The notes: generated by a model from the letters alone, not told the origin. A stretch of 64,000 nt of DNA from Acanthaster planci (GCF_001949145.1 NW_019091428.1:1173176-1237175); one strand, 5' to 3'; positions 22,502 through 37,691 are shown, counted from the stretch's first letter. Numbers and translations: made by a program.

Positions 22502-25049
22502 TCGGTAATATTTAAAACCCCAATTACAGCACAGGTAAAAAAAAGAAAAAAGATTCAGATAAAAATTTACAATGAAAACTGATAAAAGTGGCTGATAAAA
22601 ATCCCAAGGGCAGAGCTAGAGTAAAAAAATAATGCAGCACGCCACTGATGAATTTTGCCGTGTCAATTGTCATCAATGCTGTTCGATCAATACCTCTGTG
22701 ATATATGCCCCACTTTTTTGCAATCATGCTTCATGGTAGACTGCAAAGTGTCTAGCTGATGACCAACTCGATAAATAATTACGACGCGCTATCAAACCCG
22801 TCGTTGCCACTGGTGGGGAAGATTGTGACCCGAATATGCTTCACGTTCCGCTGAATAAAAAAGCAAAAAGAGCCTGAGTGCGCACATGCCAGGAATAATG
22901 TGAAGTGCCTGCCCCCTCCCCCCCAATGGTCTTGGTGTATTTGTTCAGTAGAGCTGGTAAATAAGCGTGAAGTGTTAAGTGCTACCAAGACGACCGCAAT
23001 GACTTACCCAGGCAGTTTTCGTGGCAATTTATGATTTTCCAGTCAGTATAAAGAACGCAACTACGTTACCTTCCAGTCACGTGGTACCTTCGAGACCAAT
23101 ATTCACAAACTTTTGGTGAAAAGATATTCCAATTTCCCGAACACAGTAACGTAATCGCTCTCAGGTTTGAACCTTTCTAAACTTCATTTAGCACCCCTAT
23201 GATAGATATAACACTTCTTGAAGGAACCATGTTATGGGAAGTTTATGACTTCATTCTCACTGACAAGTATTTAAATCCCTTGGTATACTTGCAACACATA
23301 CTAACGTGCACGAAAACCAGTTGGGCTGAATATCCACTGAATGTTTCCTTTAAATTGGCCCCCTCAACTAAGGATACACAATACTAGCAACGACTGAAGG
23401 GTGAATAAGTTATCGATGGTTGCCAGTGGAATACCTGAGTGTCTTCAGCCACCTGTGCTACATAACCTTAGAGTGAGCCAATCCTGTACTTCAAAAAGGC
23501 AAGACTATTAGAGAACAAAGCGCGCGTGCGAGTCGGCGTATATGGTCGCGCTGAGAGGGAACGTCTTGCACGAGCGTACTGCGATTCCTGAATGACAGCG
23601 GTAGCGTTTCGTTTGTGAATTTGACCTCAGGCTTCGAATTCAAAAGTTTTGGTGCCGATACCGAAGCTGGAAACGGAGCTGGGTTGGAAGTTGGAAAGTG
23701 GCTATCATTTCAGAGTAAGCCTTAACCTGCCTGTCAGTCTCATGATGTTGACGATGGCGTTGTAAACAGTATTGGCCACGATCAGTTTTGTACTATTAAT
23801 CCATATACAAAGGACACCGCTATAAAGAAAAAATTCCGCATTGTACGTCCAATAATTATGTGAATGTTGACCGTTTGTCCCAGGTTAATCGTTTTAAAAA
23901 GGAAAACTATCAGGTTAAGTGCATTCAATCATCGCAGTAAAACCGATTGCATCATGGCATTTTACGAAGTGAAATTAATGGCGACAGAGAAAAATTGCAG
24001 ATCGTTTCAAAACGACCCAAAACTGTACAGCTTACATTGTAACGTAAGAAGACACAAAAATTATAATAATATAATTACTTGATTTACAGTCATTGCAATC
24101 TCACTACTAGCTTAGCTCGTTTATTTTAAGAATTGAACTATTTAGTGTGAGTTCTGCCCCATTTCACATTATATATTGAAGGGGAAAAAGCAGGTACAAG
24201 TACACAAAAGACGCATTGACAGGCTAAATAAAATTGATTGATTAAACCGGTAAAAATGGGCCGTTCAGCCAAGAAACGACCTAAAACAACTAGTAATAGC
24301 ACCAACCGGGATATGCAAACACAACTTCAAGGATTTGCATGTGGGTTTTGTAGTGCTATCTTCTTCATTTGAATGGAGAGTACGGGAAGAGTTGGTAATT
24401 ACAAGTCAATGCCACCTGCGCCACGCACTGTTGGCAACGAATGATCTCTGTATACCCTAGTTTACGACTCAATTCCTTGGGAAATCAAGCAATATCATTT
24501 GAGAAATTAGCGGTCCATGGTACGATTCGTAAGCAACATATTTATTCTTCTTATGGGCGGATTATGACCAAACCAGGTTTCACTGTCTCAATCTACTATC
24601 TGTAATCCTGGGTTGGAATCAGTCCTTGCATTAGGCTGATTTAAAACCCTGTTGGGTTTCAGTCTGAGAATTGTTGATTTCTAAATACTGTCGTCTTATC
24701 ACACATTCTGTTCCTTTTCCAAGACTTTTTAAAACTTTTCAATTTACATGTATTTCGGAAGTTTCTGGAATTTCTTCCAGGGATTACAGTGACACTTTAA
24801 TACACACCTGCTATCGAGTTATGGGGACAGGGACAACACACGCGTTGAATTGTAGACGTTATTGAGGTCAGAAACGTTATGCGGACATTTTTGGGCCCCA
24901 TAACCTGGATCCAAATTTTCTTTTAAAAAAAATTGTCATATTAATGCGAGAAAGGCCTATCCACACACAAGAATACAGTTAAAGTTTTAGTTAAACCTGC
25001 GCTATACCGCTTTGGTATTTTTTTCCGTGCATATTACTGACCACGTACA

Positions 25050-25490
25050 TGTTGTCTGGACCGCCAGTTTTATTCGCTGAAATCTTCCTAAGTTCTTTAT
25101 AAATCTCCCAAGGATAGATTTTAGGAGGGTCTGACACACTAGGCCAATGTGCAGGTAAATTGTTCAAATTATTAGGCTCCTAGGTTTGAGAGAAGTTGGC
25201 AAGATAATTATCAATGACGTTAGCAATGAGTTTAGTATTACTTAAATCAATACCATCGATGTCAATAGATAAATCAGTCTTCATGTTCGCTAGGTAACGA
25301 ATTTCTTTGTGCCATCGTCCAGGGTCAATTTTCTTTAATATACGTACTCGACCAGCATAGTACAGCTGCTTAGCAGATTTAACTTGACGAGTAACCTGGT
25401 TTCTGAGGATACGATATCTGACTCTATCTCCATTACTGAATGCGTTTTGTCTGCGCAGTGTTATTTTCTTAATTCGATCATTAAACCATA
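25050..25490 (-). pseudogene. CR1/L2-like non-LTR retrotransposon ORF2 fragment, broken
   Basis: On the minus strand a frame reads WFNDRIKKITLRRQNAFS, then RVRYRILRNQVTRQVKSAK, KIDPGRWHKEIRYLANM, PWEIYKELRKISANKTGGPDN. This is the linker and start of the reverse-transcriptase domain in CR1/L2-type ORF2 proteins (the KxxGPD block). An in-frame TAG at 25182-25180 interrupts it. Homology ends right after the GPD block and before the palm motifs, and the 5' endonuclease region is missing. It is a dead relic. Confidence 0.75.
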
Positions 25491-28400
25491 CTGATCAGTA
25501 TGGAAAAGAGGGGCAAACAACTATATCTGAGCTTGATGCTGATCGATTACTTTTGGCGTCCACCTGTCTGAGTCAAAAGCCATTTTACTGGCCTCTCGCT
25601 GTGGTGGGATTCAGTGCGCATGCGCAAACACTAAGTGAGGACATGAACATACGTGATGACGTTCATGATTTGGCGTTCTCCTCGCTTCATCACTTAGGCA
25701 GACAGTGTAAAGGGCTGTTTGCACAGTCTCAGTAATTACATCTTTTGTCACTGTTAATCTCATTTCCAAAGTTCTTTTCCCATTTCATGGACATTTTGAT
25801 ACCTGTTTGCCAAGTATTTATGCTGAAGTAAAAGTGCAATGTTAAAAAAAAACGCCTTTTCAATAGCAAAGTCTGCAAAAACGTAGGATATTTTGAGACG
25901 TTGCTGACGGCGGCTGTTTCAGTCTAAAGGTGCCTTTCCATCTACGCGTCAACACTTGCGACACGTGTTGCGTATTCGTTAGAATTGCTCCCGGAGCGAT
26001 TTTGACGGCCGAACGCAACGCACACGTGTGTTATGTTATGGAGTCGATGTCAGTGTCCGTGAAAGTGAAACGCACGAAAGCATCGTGTACGCAATACACC
26101 CAAACACGTGCAAATGGAAAGCCGCCTTAACAGACGATGCGCGTATTAGAGTTCTCTCAAATTATACTTTGCAGGACCGTCTCAAAACCTTATTTCACAG
26201 TTTAAGCAGCCCCCCCCCAAAAAAGGGGGCGTCCTCGTTTTACAGAAAAGTTTGGGAATTCTAAATACTTAAAAGTATATTTGAAATGAAAATTGCAAAA
26301 CAGATTTCTACTAAATTCATTACTCTGAAGGGGTGTGAAGGGTTGCCCGAGTAACATTAGCGTCAAGGCTTTTCAAGGAGTGAAATAATCATTACGGGAA
26401 TTAACGCTCTTTTTAATCCGTAAGACTGAGGGATATAATGAACAGCAAGTTGCTATCTCGAGTGCATTCCTTCCGTCGACAAATCATTCAGGGGAGACGG
26501 GAGACGGGAGGCCAGAGGACTGCTCTCTCGATCCCTGGTCTCTTAGGAATTCAGGGCCCGGGCGATTACAAAATGTGGGATAATTGGATCCCATCTCTGT
26601 CGACTCTTGGGACTCGCGCATCGCATGGACGCTATTAGCGCAGTGGATTAAAGGCCATCCTGAAATAAGGGAGATAATATGAATCGATGCGTGTCTCCCT
26701 TTGACGCGACATTATTAAGTCCCCGTGCGTGTGCTACTCAATCTCGAGTTAACTGATGAATGTCCGTTTGTAAAAGTTCGTTCCTGTGTATCCGCTCTCA
26801 CTTTAAGTGTAAATAGTGATGACGCGAACCAATTGTTAACGTCCCACAAATTAAGAAGAAATTAAAGTACGGAGCGAAAAGCAAAACAAAATCAAAATGG
26901 GCGCGACTGTCAAAGTCCGATGTCTGTAACGGTGGTCAACCTAATTGTTCCAATTGGAATGAGCCCCAATACCTACTACAAATTGGATTCTATATAGTTA
27001 AACCAACTCCGCTGTTTTTGGTTACGCCCAAAAGCTGCCAATATATATTTCCAGATCGTGGCAATAAAAACGACAGAAACCCTTCCCCATAAACAGGTAT
27101 TATTCGGTCCAGTAAGAAACTAACTTGAATTATGCATGACCTGTTGCTTTTCAGGTGCAGGGCTTCGCGATTCGGCGAGCAGCAATTACTCTAAGCAAAC
27201 ACAATTATTCCAGCTCCTAGCTAGACGTGAAGGTAAATGTCACCCTTTCACTTGCAGCGATTGTCGTCTGCCTGCTTGGATTTCTTTCAAAATTGGATTT
27301 TTATGAACAGTTTTCGCGATAGGCAGTTTCTCTTTAATCCATCAATTACCGGTAAACAGCTGTCGCTAAACACTGCTCGAAACCTCAGAAATTTGCTGAG
27401 GCGAATATTGCACACCATGCTGCACAAAATGCGAAGGCAGTCATCTGTGGAAGTCCAAAAATGATCAAACCACGGATGATCAGGTGTGTCCTAGACGAAA
27501 TGGGCACGGCGCTGTCGAGTCAGCATGGAGATCAATGAGTGCGTCAGTTAGGTGGGCTTTCAACAAGGCATGACATTTTCCTGCTTTGCCTTCCATAACG
27601 CATGATCACTGCCTCCGAGCATCAAACTTAACAAACGCTTGATATTTCGGTCTCCTTGGCGCCAGTTTGGATTACGTGCCTGTTTTCTCTTTATCAAGAA
27701 AAGTCGTTTCGCTTGCAACGGGTGATGCTTTCGAAGGTTTGTAGTGGCAACAGCATACGCACTGAGGTGATTTGAGGTAAATCACCTTGATGTCATGTGG
27801 TAAATGGCAAATGTGACGGCGGCCACAGAGCATCATTATTTGTATTTTTAGTAAAAATAAGGAACCAAAGGTCTATCAAACCGACTGTTTAAAGCCTGTA
27901 TCTATCAGGACAATAACAGCGCTTTGCACGATTGCTGGTGGCAGGTCTATGCATTGACAAAGGAGACTTTCGCTGCTCTGTGGTCCAGGCAATATTGTAT
28001 GGCACAGTTCGTGAGTGCTTTTCCGCATGTGCTCTATCCAAACCTTGACATTTAACCGCACGATTTGTCGGCAGGGCCCACAACTCACACCCACCTCAAA
28101 TGCGCACATCCAGGTTGGCATGATTTACAGTACACGCACGTACATGTACGTGAACTGGAGAGTGCAAGTGGCAATGAACTCTCCGCAAATCCGTATCTAC
28201 GTGCATGTAGCCTTGGATGATGGGAATCGTTTTCAGTTTGTTGGTGCAGTGCAGTTTGCCCGAAATCGCAAAAAAGAAAAAAAACTTTCTCGTGAAATCT
28301 GCCAAAAGTTAATCGATACTTGTTACCTTACGACCGGATATCACTTCCACTATGATAACCCCCCCCAGTGTAGTCACGTTCCTACAAAAGTAAATTCCGG

Positions 28401-31400
28401 TAGCAAATAACTTTTTTGTAATACTGTAGTTGAGTTAGGTATAAGTCCAGAGTTTACTTGACTATGTTGAGATCATTACCGTGACCACGGTTAATGTATG
28501 GACAAGTGTTTATAATGTTCATAACCGGCAATAGAATAGCGGCACAGTAGCATTTGAGAAAACAAGGGTCATAAGTTCATCTAGAAGCAGTAAGTCTTTC
28601 TTCACTAAGCTTTCACAGTCCCTGCGGGCACACAGCACGAGTGTTAACTGACTATGCTGGATCCGACTTATCAAGGAAAATTTAATCTAACATAAAATAA
28701 AGATGGAGCTCACAAAATGGCGTCACAGGAAACCAATGTTCGCTGTTACCACTCTTCATTTAAGCGCAACGGGCTAATGGTCTAGCTTTCAGCTACGGAT
28801 CGAGAGGAATTGAAAGTTGTTGGTGAAAAACGGAGATTTGGGTGAAAAATTAGTGCAAGAGATACAATGAAAGCTGTGATAAACGCAGAGTGATGTGCAG
28901 CTGGTACACTAATTTTATAGAGACATTTACCCTGGCTAACGGATTTTTTCAACTTCCGCTCCCACTTCCGCTAACAAGCGTGGCCTACGTTTTGATATGC
29001 ACAACCTGGCTGCCTTTCACCACGCTTATGTGCATGGCACCCAGAATACGGCAAAGTCAGAGCGCATGCCTCTGGCGAAACCATACAGAGGCTGATCAAT
29101 CTAGGTCTTTGAATCTAACTTTGCATTTGATGCTATTCCAGTATTCTGAACACTGGCTATTCAAAGAACAGTGCATTTTCTGGATATATTATATGTAGGC
29201 CTGACATGGCCTATGTAGCAAACCATTCGAGTTTTGGGCTGATGTGAAGCTGTTTGCGTCACCTGGCAGTCCCTTGGCGCAAAAAAAAACACACATGGCG
29301 TTTTATAAGGCTTCGGGGGACTGTTGCATAGAGCATATCTATGGACTTTCCCCGTCCAGACTGCATGCGCATTCAACATCAATTGTGACAGAAAGCCGAC
29401 AGTTTGCCCCTGCGATGCAGAGCCCCAAGGGGAAGAATACATAGCGCAAACAAGATTAGCTGTAAAATTTAATGAGTAACGTTGCAGGTGGGCATTCGCG
29501 ACTGCTAAAACAAACTGAACTACGTGAACTGAGTCAAACAGAACCAACAGGAAAAACTTACCTCAGCATTTGTCCTCACCCGTAAATGTGCAATGTGTAT
29601 GAGGCACTGCGACTTTCATGTCCTGTAGATTTCGAAGCAGCAGTTAAGCCTATTATCCAGCTAAGTACCTGCGTTATCAGCAATTGCTGCCATTATATAC
29701 ATACCCCACATTTATAGCGAAACTGTGGAAACCTGCATGAGCGTAGAATCCGCCAAATGACGGGATGGACTTGTTAATCTGCCATGCTAAACTGAGCTAG
29801 TCGTTACTGCCCAAGCCATGCGCGTAACATAATAATCCACCTTTCCCCTTGGCTCGTCTGGTCCCTCGTACATGCGTCATGACCCAAGTTCAAAGAATAC
29901 CAGTGCGAACTTTTCCACTGAATTTCTTTTATTCCATTGTCTCCGTCCAAGTGGAAATGTGAAAGGGCTACTGAAATGGCACCTCCCGCTTTGCTTTGCC
30001 TGCAGCGTGAACAATGAAGAAATAATGGCAGAAAGAGAACATGCCACGATGTACGAAACCACCGTCTCCCTGTCGGTGATTGGGTATTGACAGACGTATT
30101 TGTTGGGTAGTGTTTTTTTTTGGGGGGGGGGTTCAAGGCCAGCGGGTGTAGCACATGGCGGAAGTTAGGCACAGTTATTTTCTTCTGATAAAAAAAAACA
30201 CGTGAATTTGTCGATGGCAGGCCACGTATGTTTCAGAAGGAAGTTATTAACTGCTCGCGTCCCATTTTAGGGTCATTTGCATACGGATACTGAGGGCCAT
30301 GAGAATTCGTGCCAGGCAAGCAGCTGCTTCATTTCATAAAAATTTACGTTTTATTTTCACCTTTTGGAAATAAAAATACCTGCCCAAAATATTTTCACGG
30401 TAAGATAAGGCCTTTTCCTAACGTCTTTCGTGAAAATAACATTGAGAAATAGTACTAGAGTCGTCAAAACTAGTACTTTTTGTGGAAAGCTCTTTACTTA
30501 AGCGGTAGTTTGTTTCGGTGTTGATGCGATTTTTGAAGGCTCGAAACAAAAAATTCAATGTTTTCAAAAGTGTACTGTGGTGAAGAAAGCTGTGAAGGTT
30601 TTAGATTTACTGACGGTTTTCCGCTAGATTTTTATCTCTTCCCGACCCAACTCAGCACCGGGGTTTAAGCCTTCTAGAGCACACACAAAGAGTTTCAATG
30701 TGATTGTTTGTTAATTTTGAGCAAACGAAGTTTTCAAAACGAGAAGGCTCAACAGACGATCAGCAAGTTGCTAAAGCCAATTTCGTACGGTTCACGAGGG
30801 TCTGGTCAAGTAACCGCCACGCACGGTTAAAGTCGTTAATTTCCACAAGTCGAATGGGAGTGAAACATAGGTCAGACGTCATGTTAGGCAGGCTCCGCAG
30901 TTCTGCCTGTAGAATGTATCTTCATCTAAATTATTTCACTTCAGCAGGGGACGGTGTACTTGACTTGCCCGTTCAAAAACAAAAATTTGCCCCGTTTTTA
31001 TACACAATGAAACATGAAAACACTGCATCTAATGAGATAACCACCAGTTTGGGATGTTTTTCCAACAAATAATTCAATGCTTGTATCACCTGTTTTGAAA
31101 ATCAGGGTCTGAAAATATAATAATAATGAGTTTTTTTCACTGTATCGATTTGGCTTCTATCGTCGTCCTGCGCCCGCTGCGTAAATTCCCAGTCCATGTG
31201 CAAACTGTCATGAACAGCCAAGCTGTAGGCCCACGCCTATTACCGACAACTGAAGAATGTTAATTCCCACGTGGTGGTTAGTTATTGTGTTCTTGTTACA
31301 TAAACCCAACATGTAATTTACATCATCTTCACTTCACACAACGTACGACAAGATGTACTCATAACTTGTATACAAGGTCTCGTATCGTTATTTGGCTCGG

Positions 31401-34400
31401 AGTGGTACAAAGAGCCTCTTAAATTTGAAACAAACTCAATGTAGAAACTCTGTCATGGTCGCAAGCGCGGAATTTATTAGCTTGAACATGATCATGCCCA
31501 CGGCACACAATAGGGCTAATGTACGGAGCGCCCAACCATGTTATTGTTGTAGATTTAATGGCATGTATATACGACACCCGAGCCCCGTAAATATCCCATA
31601 AACAATGGTTCATATGACATGCATAAAAAGGACTTTGCAGTCTTCAGTACTGCATTAGTTGCCAATGGTTACCATTCATGTTTTCATCCTAAACAGACAA
31701 AAATTTTCCGAAGGGAATCGTTTCAGTGCACTGAATACTTAAACCGAGCGCATGATACCGGGATAGCCTTGATCAAGGCGTTGGGCGATGATTTTGACAA
31801 AGAGTCTCAGGATCGGTCCACAAAAATTAATAATTGGTATTTTTCGGGAGGCACGATTTATATGGAGGCTCTAGAGTAGCTTTGAATTATTCATGATGGC
31901 ATAACCGCATATCGCTGAGCCCCCCCCCCGTTTTCGCCCAGAAGTGGATGAAAAACAAAAAAAATTAAACCCAGAAGACACCGACCCTACAAGGCAGTTT
32001 TTCGACTCGGCATCATGATTCGGACAGCTGACGCACGTACGTACGTGGGGTTATGTTCACCTATACGCACATGTCTGCGGTGGTTCGTTTTGTATATAGC
32101 CTTTGTGAGTCTGTGAACAGGGAATTCGTTGTGCTCCGCCGTTGTACTGGACAAGGGTGGCACCTTGTTAGCCGTGGTTTGTGTGCATACGGCCGCGTAA
32201 ACCGCACTGGACAAGGCTATACTGGGACAGCATCCGATTAATTGCATCTGACTGACAGTGATTAACTTTTAAAAAAGACAGCCATACGAAGCACAGTGCG
32301 CATACACATACGGGAGGAATCGCATAATACTACATAATACGATCCTGTTGCCATCAAACAGGTCTCTGAAAAAGGAGCATACTTTTACTACCCAAGCAGA
32401 TCAGCACTAATGGTAAATCTTTTCTGAAGCATGACCAATTTCGAATGTGCACAATTTAAATGATGCTAAACCGTTAACTCAGATGGACTATGTTCATGAG
32501 GTGAGAATCCGCACGAAAAGCACAACATTTGATACGTTATGCTTTAGTTCTGGGGCTCATCTTTTATTTTTATGATAATAGAGTTAATGGCTGTTTATAG
32601 AAACAGCTATTATCGTTAAAATAAGAAGATGGTAGGCAAAATTACATGACTCTGAATCGGTCTCCGATGGACCGAGTTCGACAACATCGTTTGTTCACTT
32701 CGTACCAGACGGTAGAGTATAGTCAATGTGAGATTTGATGAGGTTCCGGTAAGCTTGTTGGAAATGTAATGGTTAATAGTACCCATGTGCTTTTAGTATT
32801 ATTTGAAACTCGGCTTTGTCGTGTTGGATGGACGGGGGAACGCGGCTCCAACTGCCGTGAACACAACGCTTAAACGCTGTTCACCATGTGGTTTCCAACT
32901 GCCTGCTTTAATATTTGGGAGTGAATCAAGAACCTTCATGATCAGACATAGTGGACTTAAGTACGTAACTTAATTAAGGTTATAATGTGCATAAACTTGG
33001 GGAAAATTTATTCGGTGCACTGGACTGGTTCCCGTCCCTATATGGACCAGTAGCTAGCTGCGGTTTAACGTTTGCGATGAGCCCTGTCAGTTTAGATGCT
33101 GAATATTTAAGTTTTTGTCAGGCCAGTAGCAATGCATTAACATGAAATAGATTCAGCGCGTAGGCGAGTGAAACACTAGTACCTATCCTTGCTAAGCCTC
33201 TGTTGATTACAGTGTGGTGATTTATTTTTCAGTGATTATCACTGGTAAATTATTTAAGGGCCATTTATTTCAAATCAGTGGTTATTAGGTTTAATTTTAG
33301 ATAAATGAACAAGTTATGGTGAAGTTATTTTTAGTAACGAAGAAGAAAAAGCAAACTATGCTATCGGCTCCTGCTTGATTTGTGCGTTGAGCGGGCATCG
33401 TTTCCTCGTTTACATACACCACCCAGAAGGATTCTGCCTGATTTATTACCCGCTACCAGTCCCTATTACGCACAGGAAGGGAACCAGTCTATCGATGCAC
33501 CAGTCCTGGATGGAGCATTAATACTAAAGACACGATCATAGAGATGACTATTCGCCTGGTCACACTCCACCTTCACTTAGCTGTAATAGGCAATAGGCAA
33601 CGTAATAGGCAATCCGAGGACACCGTTGTGAGCCACTGCTGACAAGGGGGTTTTGGTTACGCCCAGTATGTGTAGGACGCGGTAGTACTGGTGGGAGCAC
33701 ATAGTACCCACGAGCAGGCCAGGGTTTGCCACGTACTTAGGTTTCCTTTGTTTGTGCACAAATCGCGACAGCAGTTGGATGAAAAAAAACTCCAAGAAGT
33801 GCACGGCACAATGGTAAAAATATTCGACTCCCAAAAAGAGCAAACCGTGCACTAAGAGTCATTTGTGCAATAGTAATTCAAGTTGCCGAATGGATTAAGA
33901 ATTCACTTCCCAAAGACGTATAGAATAGGCCTAATAGTCTCACTACGGTCCTTCAACGATAACTGGATATAGGCATTTCCATTTCCAAATCAGCGAAAGT
34001 AGAAGACACCTAACCTGTAACGGCTACAAATCTCCCGAGAGCGGTCCGGTCCGGTGTAACAGCAGCCACTTTCCTCCTCGAACACGGCTAACTTCCAATT
34101 AATATAATATCACTGATGCAAGCCTCACGAACTCTGAAGAAAAACAAGCCTGTCGCTGTTTTGTGTTAAACGTTTATCGCTTTCTAATCGATCTAAATAG
34201 TTAGAAGCCGAGGCTTAAGCAGGTCACTCTTAAGTCTTATCACCATGCGCGGTCCCCTGCCACAAAAACGCTGTATCAACGCAATCCGTACAACCTTTGA
34301 GACGCTGTCCATATTACTTGTGCCGAGGTCGACCCAAGGCCGTCGATCGGTGATACGCGACAGTAGTACTCCCAAGTAATACTTTGTTGATCATGAACTA

Positions 34401-37400
34401 TCGATTGCACTTTATATGGCCATTTGGGTAGGCATTTACATCTTTTTTCTATAACAAAATTAGTAACTTCATCTGTAAGTACGTCCTCGTCTAAACAGCT
34501 TGCCTGAGTCATTTTCTCAGTATTATGGTTTGTGACCGAAGAGACATCTATGCTTCATGCCTTGTCAGTTAGCAGACCAAATTGGATAATAAAGAGGGCC
34601 CTTCGTCTCTATGGAAGCTGATTTTCTTTCAGAGGGCAACTGGATTTTACTGTTGTAACTCTTTAAGTAAAACAGAGGAAAAGCGAATTTATAAACAAAC
34701 GGTCACGAAATTTTAAAAAGATGAAGGTGTCACAATGCCAATGAAATAAAACTGTGTATATCATTTTCTGAGTTTCTTTAGGGTCCCCGATTAACCTAAC
34801 CGAGGGTCTCCAAATAACAATCGTACAAAATCTTGAGGCCTTGAAGTATGAAAAGGCAGTAGAAGAACAACAGGGGTTCCCCAGTTGGCAAAACATTTTT
34901 TTCCTTTACCATAGAGGACAGACAAACCCAGTGAATAAAAGATAGTTCGTGTCCTCGGTTCTTTGTGTCCTCGGTCGTCAGTCCTTTGTTCACTTTCTGT
35001 GCCTATAGTCTGCAGCAGTGTAGCAGTCTATAGGGTTCGTGTTGGGGTTGGTAAGCCTTCACTGGGTTAAGGGGACAACTTCGTTTGTTCGGCAAACTAG
35101 GACCGAGTTGTGCGGACATTACCTGTCCCCATAACGTGTTTGAAGCCTACAAAATAGGAGAAATGTCCTGTGTTTTGTCCCCACAAGTACGGAACGCCAT
35201 GCCTTGTTAGCCCCCCCCCCCAAGTCTCTGGTCTTTGAACGTGCAAAATTTTCAAAACAGCGCCCTCTATTTCCGCAGCGCCTGAATGTTCGCGAGTAGA
35301 CTGACTGTACTCCCGGACACAAGTCCACAAGTCAGAAGGGCAAACTGTTCAAGGGAAACAGACTAACTGGTTGGTAGCTCTAGATCCCTTACGACTGCGT
35401 AATGTTGATGTCGAATACAAACAGTAGACCATGGGTAGGTTTAACAAAGTTGCAGCCAGCGGATCTACAACAATGGCGGCATGACGTGCAACGGGCTACT
35501 ACGAGCCTTTGCTCTGTGATTAAAAATGCCACTCATTTCCGTGTCTGTTGTCAGTCTCCAGCCAACCCTACTCCCTCCTCCCCACCCCCAAAAAAGCATC
35601 GCTGCATCCATTCTGGAACTTTTGTCTAACCAGAGATCGGTCGAGTATTTGGGGGGGCCTTACGTGGTTAAGTATACACAATTGTGCACTGTGGCGGAAT
35701 AGTTAGTTTGACGTAGGACATCGGACATATGAATGTGTTTCTGCAGCAATATTTCATTTTCGGGATATTGCGAGAACGACCTTGCATCAACTATAGCTGC
35801 GCAAGCTGGAAACTGACCCAACGAATTCAGCCTGGGGCACGGCAGCTGTGGCAGTCCGCATTTAACTGAATAGGGTGACTCGGGGTGAAAAAGTACGAGG
35901 TCCATATGATCCCCCTCACAGTGAGATATTTTCCGTACAAACCAGTGTGAATATCCAATGTCAAACATCCTCCTGTAGACAAAAACAGATAGTGAATGTC
36001 CAATATAGTATCGAACTAACTCAAGTTTCATCTGTTTACTTGATTGAATTTACCACGAAAGACAGCGTACAAATTAAAGGAACAACCACCGTTTCCTTCA
36101 GTCCTTACAGTTTTCTGTTTTTTGCCTCTTTTTCGGGCTATTAGAAGTGTTTAATGCAGATATAATGTTATATTGCCGGGTCAATGAGAAAGTCCATAGG
36201 AAACAAAGGATTTTTTTCGTCGATATTGTCGCCCTTTTGCTCAAGTAGACATCAAAAGTAAGTGGGGGGGGGAAGAAGTCCGTAGAAGGTCATGTTATGG
36301 GAATAATGCAACCAAAGTCATCCCCCCAAGACCATCAAATCCACGACTATGTGTATATGAACCTGTCCAATCTGAAGGCTACATATATCGCGTTCCGAAG
36401 GCGATGAGCTTCAGGTAGTGAGTACTGACAAATTAGAGTGGTTCTGATTCCCCAGAGAATAGGCTTTCCTAGAAAGGAAATTGTGTTATTGCTTGCCATA
36501 GTCGGTGGCCAAGGTTGTTTCCATTTAGTTCTGGTTTATGAAGCACACGTCCATGTATTCGGTTACCGTTCGCAGGTAAAGTGCCGCGGGGAATTAGTGT
36601 GATCTCCACGCAGTCAGAAGTTAACTGATGAGCTTTCGCATTCAATCAGCTTTCTCCATGCACATCCCGGGGGTAAAGCGCCAGCAAAGTACCCAGTAGA
36701 CAATCCGATCGACGGAGCAACTCCAGTGCTACATCCAGGTCTTGGATTGAAAGAGGACAAAAATGGAATTTTCTTTCTGAAAATGAACTTCTTCATTTGT
36801 CAACAGTGAAAGAATCATACCACCAAGAAAGGTGGTAGTACGTTTTCTAAACGGCTAGCGCTGTCGATAAAAAATTCTCAAGGAGTGGCAACTCGCTACC
36901 CCCTCCCCTTCCCTGCTGGATACGCCCCTTTGAGCAATTCTCCAACCAGCAACAAAAGTATCATCCCATGAGCAGTACGGATGTATGTGGGAGACTTGTA
37001 CATTAACATACTTATCTATGCCTTGTTTATAATTATTAATTTATTTCTGCAGTGCAGATGTCATTTTTATCTTCCGGCAATAAGTTGTTGGCTTTGGAAT
37101 ATATTAAAGACAGCGTGACCTGCGACATTTTTTTTTCAGTTTGAAATAATTATGTTAGGTATTTCGGGTAACATTCTTTGGTATATCTTCAGATCGTGTG
37201 ATCGTTGGTTGAACAATTTTATCTTTAGTCCCAAGCTTTAACCTGCCATGTTTTGTCAAAAATGTTATTCGTGCACTCCATAAAATCCATTTAATTGGGT
37301 TTTTCCCAGCTTAGGGATTTTTTTAAATGTATTATAAATATGTACACATTCTGCTGTCTATATTTCGTCATTTTTCCACTTTCTTTGTACAAAAAACTGC

Positions 37401-37415
37401 AATACTTACTATTTT

Positions 37416-37542
37416 GAAATATTATAATCTCGACAATTCAAATCACGGAAGGTATACTTATTAAGTATACCTTCCGTGATTTGAATTGTCGAGATTATAA
37501 TATTTCGACAATTCAAATCACGGAAGGTATACTTATTAAGTA
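37416..37542. repeat. 91-bp perfect palindrome followed by a third direct copy of its arm
   Basis: Arms 37416-37460 and 37462-37506 are exact reverse complements with a single-base spacer. A further copy of the inner 38 bases begins at 37505, exactly 75 bases after its match at 37430. The DNA is AT-rich and non-coding, between the gene desert and the stop codon of the intronless gene at 37692. It would extrude as a cruciform. Confidence 0.9.
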
Positions 37543-37691
37543 ATTATTGTGATCACTTTTTCCATTAAATGCTTTCATTTAAATTTAATTTGGTTATGCT
37601 ACAAGATTAGCAATTACACTTTTTTTTCGATAACCACACCAACATCACAAGCAGTAAAGCTACAATAATTTGTATTATTTCCAGTTCGTTT

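Larger units (their letters stand above)
21916..37415. other. Gene desert with transposon relics
   Basis: No gene is recognised over about 15 kb on either strand. Recognisable contents are a MITE-like element at 22240-22501 and a reverse-transcriptase fragment at 25050-25490. C or G runs of 8-11 occur at 26210, 28359, 30122, 31920, 35211 and 36264. Open frames up to 131 codons (for example plus 28015-28410 and plus 30704-31072) have no domain or splice support. Confidence 0.5.

Noticed and set aside
28015-28410. 131-codon plus open frame
   Set aside because: No domain; the C-terminal part runs through a C homopolymer and the frame looks accidental.
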